Source of the DNA: Bdellovibrionales bacterium
GTDB taxonomy: Bacteria; Bdellovibrionota; UBA1018
Direction: 5' to 3'
Length of the DNA: 7,865 nt
Assembly: GCA_018968995.1 (NCBI GenBank)
Contig: JAGWZD010000088.1
Coordinates: 1 to 7,865, forward strand
The notes beneath the pieces were generated by a model. That model searched no databases. It saw only the letters and a list, made by a program, of their open reading frames with translations, and was not told where the DNA came from. The position numbers and the translations under genes are program-made. This document shows, piece by piece, positions 5,153 to 7,865 of this stretch (positions are counted from its first letter, which is position 1; every line of letters begins with the position of its first letter).

Positions 5153-7865
5153 CTATTGCGCGGAACCAGGTGGAGCGAGATCGCGAAGCAGGTCCTGAAT
5201 GGTGAAGTAGAGGTCTTTCATCGAAGATGCCGAGCGAGTGGCCACGAATTTTGAGTCGGGCGTTAACTGATACCGCAAGGGGTGCGCCGAGACCAAAGCA
5301 ATCGCCTGGTTGGGGTCGAGAGAGCTTTGGCTGCCCGGCACAAGCACTAAACGCTCTTTTCCAACCGTGATGGCGTCAATTCCTAGACGCTTTAAGTGAA
5401 CTTTTGTTCGGATTAGCCAGAGCAAATTCACGGCCTCATCTGGGAGATGTCCAAATCGATCTCGCAGCTCCTCCTCAAGGTTGTCCACCTGCTGGTCGCT
5501 CGAGCAACCCGAAAGCTTCCGATACAGCGAAAGTCGTTGATGGACATCGGGTACATAGTCCTCTGAAAGAAACGCAGGAAAAGGCGTCTTAATCTCGGGA
5601 TCTTTGAGAGACGGCACTGGGGAGTGCCCTGACGAATCTCTCTGCAGGTCTTGAATTGCCTCTTCGAGAAGTTCTAAGTACATCTCAAAGCCCACCGCCT
5701 GAATGTTTCCCGATTGTTGCGGACCCAGCAGCTCTCCTCCGCCTCGGATTTCTAAGTCATGTGAAGCAACCTGAAAGCCGCTGCCGAGCTCTACAAATCG
5801 CTGAATCACATCAAGCCTCTTTTTAGCGTCATCGCTGATCACGCTCTCGGGTGGAACGAGTAGGTAGGCATAGCCCCGCTGATCCCCGCGTCCAACACGC
5901 CCCCTGATTTGATAGAGCTGAGCTAGTCCAAAAGTGTCCGCGCGATCGATTAGAATGGTATTTGCAGAGGGAAGGTCGATTCCGGACTCTATAATGCTGG
6001 TGCACACTAAGACATTCGTTTGTCTCTCATAAAACTCGCTTACAGCGACCTCAAGGGCCCCTTCGGACATCTGACCGTGAGCGATAGTAATCTTTGCGCT
6101 CGGAACCAATTCCTTAATTCGAGATGCCGCCTGCTGAATCGACTGGACCCTGTTATGAAGAAAGAAGACCTGTCCGCCACGGCTTAACTCAAAGTCGATC
6201 GCTTTTTTTATGATGGCGTCGTCTCTCTTGGAGATGAAGGTTCTAATGGGTAAGCGGCTCACGGGCGGTGTACGAATCAGGCTAATGTCGCGAAGCCCAG
6301 AAAGCGACATGTGAAGCGTCCTGGGAATAGGAGTGGCAGTCAGGGTAATTACTGGAACGTTAACCTTCAGGGCTTTAAGCCGTTCTTTGTGCTCCACCCC
6401 GAAGCGATGTTCCTCATCGACAATTAAAAGGCCAAGATCTTTAAAGACAACATCCTTCGAAAGCAGTCGATGGGTGCCGATAATGATGTCCGTTCGCCCA
6501 TTTGCCAATGACTGCAAAACAACCTTTTGCTCATTTACCGACTTAAACCTGGAGATTGAAGCAACGCTTACAGGAAGGCCGGCCAAGCGCGCTGAGAAGC
6601 TTTGCTCATGCTGATGAGCAAGCAGTGTAGTTGGAACGAGTACGGCAACCTGCTTGCCATCGGCCACGGCTCGATAGGCAGCGCGAATTGCCACCTCGGT
6701 CTTTCCGTAGCCCACATCCCCACAGATTAACCGATCCATGATCTTTCCTTGCTCCATGTCCAGGAGCACGGCATCGATTGCGCGAGCTTGATCTGGAGTC
6801 TCCTCGTAAGGGAACCTCGCCTCAAACTCCTCGAAGGATGGGTCGCGTCCAGAGAAGCGAAAGCCATGCCGTATCTGTCGTTCTGCGTATAGCCGAATCA
6901 GGTCTACCGCCAGTTTTCGAACAGACTCTTTGACCTTCTCTTTAGTCTTATGAAATTGCTGATTTCCAAGTTTATCTAGAGCTACCGACGAATCCGTAGA
7001 GCCATGTCGCTGAATCAGATTTAACCTGTAAACAGGTAGGTAGAGCTTATCTTTATTTGCATACTCGAGCAGTAAGAAATCCGCCGGGGCTCCAGAGAGA
7101 CTGAGTCGCACCATACCCTGATATCGACCGATTCCATGATCGACGTGGACAATGGTGTCTCCAGGCGAAAGGTCTGAGAGAGCTTGCAGGCCGGACCACT
7201 CATCAGAAGTCGGAGCCATGCTTGGAGTTCGGCCAGTTCGACGCCTCGCAGAGCGTTCGCCGAGAATCTCTGCCTCAGTAATAATGACCAGCTTTTCGGA
7301 TGGCCAACGAAATCCCGCACTCAGCTTTGCCTCAAAACACAAGACGTCTTGTCCGCGCTGAGACAGAAGATGAGTGACGCGTTCTGCTTGTCCGCGAGTT
7401 GGGGCGCAGGCTATCACGCGAAACCCCTGTTTTCGCCAGAGAGAGAACTTCTCTTCAAGAGCGTCAAGGGACTTTCTGTTCGACTCCACCAGGTCGCCGT
7501 TCAAGCGAATGCTGACACGATGACCAGACTGTGGGGAGTGCTCGCGACTTTGCGTTTCTGCAAGGTTGTCCGGATCTGAGAGCTCGATCACTGAAAGAAT
7601 GAGCCTGGATAAGTCAAAAAGGCGAGAGGTGTTGCATGAGTCGGGATCGCGAAGAAAGCCCGGGGGCGAGGCTATTCGACGTAATCTGCCCTCTGGAGCC
7701 GAAAACTCATTAAACGAAACTTGTTCGTCAGCGCGAACCTGGTCAAAACTCTGTTGGCATGCCAGGTCGTCCACAAAAATGATATGTGCATCTCTATTAA
7801 AATAGCTTAGCAGTGAGGCGCTGTCGGGGTAGGCGAAACCAATCAGCGCCTCAGAAAAGTCTGGA
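5153..7865 (-). CDS. mfd: Transcription-repair coupling factor, C-terminal ~903 residues (N-terminus beyond the right edge)
   Basis: Mfd is a DNA translocase that binds RNA polymerase stalled at a lesion, pushes it off and recruits UvrA to start repair. The frame stays open to the window edge. A GTG at 7774 is internal, since the 30 codons upstream continue plausible Mfd sequence (SLLSYFNRDAHIIFVDD matches the usual run before the D2 region). Numbering from the window edge, the RNA polymerase interaction domain is about 233-285 (GDTIVHVDHGIGRY, then EYANKDKLYLPV). Helicase motifs follow: Walker A GDVGYGKT (382-389, bases 6698-6721), PTTLLAHQH, IGTHRLL, Walker B DEEHRFGV (483-490), TATPIPRT (509-516), CTSIIESGIDLPSANT and QIRGRVGRG (652-660). 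The translocation segment HDLEIRGGGELLGPQQSG (702-719) is intact, and residues from about 755 form the C-terminal regulatory domain. Comparison with E. coli Mfd (1148 residues) suggests about 240 residues are missing at the N-terminus. The protein ends normally with a TAG at 5153. Confidence 0.97.
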   Translation of the reverse strand, partial: PDFSEALIGFAYPDSASLLSYFNRDAHIIFVDDLACQQSFDQVRADEQVSFNEFSAPEGRLRRIASPPGFLRDPDSCNTSRLFDLSRLILSVIELSDPDNLAETQSREHSPQSGHRVSIRLNGDLVESNRKSLDALEEKFSLWRKQGFRVIACAPTRGQAERVTHLLSQRGQDVLCFEAKLSAGFRWPSEKLVIITEAEILGERSARRRTGRTPSMAPTSDEWSGLQALSDLSPGDTIVHVDHGIGRYQGMVRLSLSGAPADFLLLEYANKDKLYLPVYRLNLIQRHGSTDSSVALDKLGNQQFHKTKEKVKESVRKLAVDLIRLYAERQIRHGFRFSGRDPSFEEFEARFPYEETPDQARAIDAVLLDMEQGKIMDRLICGDVGYGKTEVAIRAAYRAVADGKQVAVLVPTTLLAHQHEQSFSARLAGLPVSVASISRFKSVNEQKVVLQSLANGRTDIIIGTHRLLSKDVVFKDLGLLIVDEEHRFGVEHKERLKALKVNVPVITLTATPIPRTLHMSLSGLRDISLIRTPPVSRLPIRTFISKRDDAIIKKAIDFELSRGGQVFFLHNRVQSIQQAASRIKELVPSAKITIAHGQMSEGALEVAVSEFYERQTNVLVCTSIIESGIDLPSANTILIDRADTFGLAQLYQIRGRVGRGDQRGYAYLLVPPESVISDDAKKRLDVIQRFVELGSGFQVASHDLEIRGGGELLGPQQSGNIQAVGFEMYLELLEEAIQDLQRDSSGHSPVPSLKDPEIKTPFPAFLSEDYVPDVHQRLSLYRKLSGCSSDQQVDNLEEELRDRFGHLPDEAVNLLWLIRTKVHLKRLGIDAITVGKERLVLVPGSQSSLDPNQAIALVSAHPLRYQLTPDSKFVATRSASSMKDLYFTIQDLLRDLAPPGSAQ

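Larger units (their letters stand above)
1..7865 (-). other. Probable single operon mfd > parvulin > surA > pdxA > manB > uvrA
   Basis: Six genes lie on one strand with spacers of 51, 47 and 4 bases, a 10-base overlap, and a 13-base spacer. No U-tract terminator or convincing promoter was seen in any gap, and the opposite strand carries only reading-frame shadows. The promoter is expected upstream of mfd, outside the window. Co-transcription is inferred from spacing and direction; internal promoters within coding sequence cannot be excluded by eye. Confidence 0.75.

Noticed and set aside
7774..7774. GTG at 7774 as the start of mfd.
   Set aside because: The frame remains open for 30 more codons to the window edge with Mfd-like sequence, and an Mfd beginning here would lack the N-terminal region present in the family.

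Overview
The window is a compact bacterial housekeeping block. All six supported genes lie on the minus strand and fill almost the whole sequence. In transcription order, from high to low coordinates, they are: mfd (transcription-repair coupling factor, N-terminus beyond the right edge), a secreted parvulin-type peptidyl-prolyl isomerase, a SurA-like periplasmic chaperone, pdxA (4-hydroxythreonine-4-phosphate dehydrogenase, vitamin B6 synthesis), an AlgC/ManB-type phosphomannomutase/phosphoglucomutase, and uvrA (excinuclease subunit A, C-terminal part beyond the left edge). No plus-strand gene, RNA gene, mobile element, CRISPR array or extended repeat could be supported.

Layout. mfd occupies 5153-7865 and the parvulin gene 4250-5101, with a 51-base spacer between them. 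The surA-like gene (3219-4202) follows after 47 bases. pdxA (2183-3214) starts 4 bases after the surA stop. The hexosephosphate mutase gene (765-2192) overlaps the end of pdxA by 10 bases, and uvrA (1-751) starts 13 bases after the mutase stop. No convincing promoter or terminator is visible, so the block reads as one operon whose promoter would lie beyond the right edge. The longest stretch without a gene is 51 bases.

Functions. The outer genes belong to one DNA repair process: Mfd removes stalled RNA polymerase at lesions and recruits UvrA. Between them are two exported folding factors for periplasmic and outer-membrane proteins, one enzyme of pyridoxal phosphate synthesis, and one enzyme supplying sugar phosphates for surface polysaccharides. 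The surA-pdxA adjacency is also found in Escherichia coli. An order of mfd, parvulin, surA, pdxA with uvrA nearby recalls the former Deltaproteobacteria and Bdellovibrionota. With two signal-peptide-bearing folding factors and mid-range base composition by eye, a Gram-negative bacterium of that broad group is my best guess. It is an inference, and genus cannot be read from this window.

I did not find an undescribed system. The most useful observations are the loss of both parvulin catalytic histidines in the SurA-like protein beside an intact parvulin, the bracketing of the operon by the two transcription-coupled repair genes, and the translational coupling signals around pdxA.
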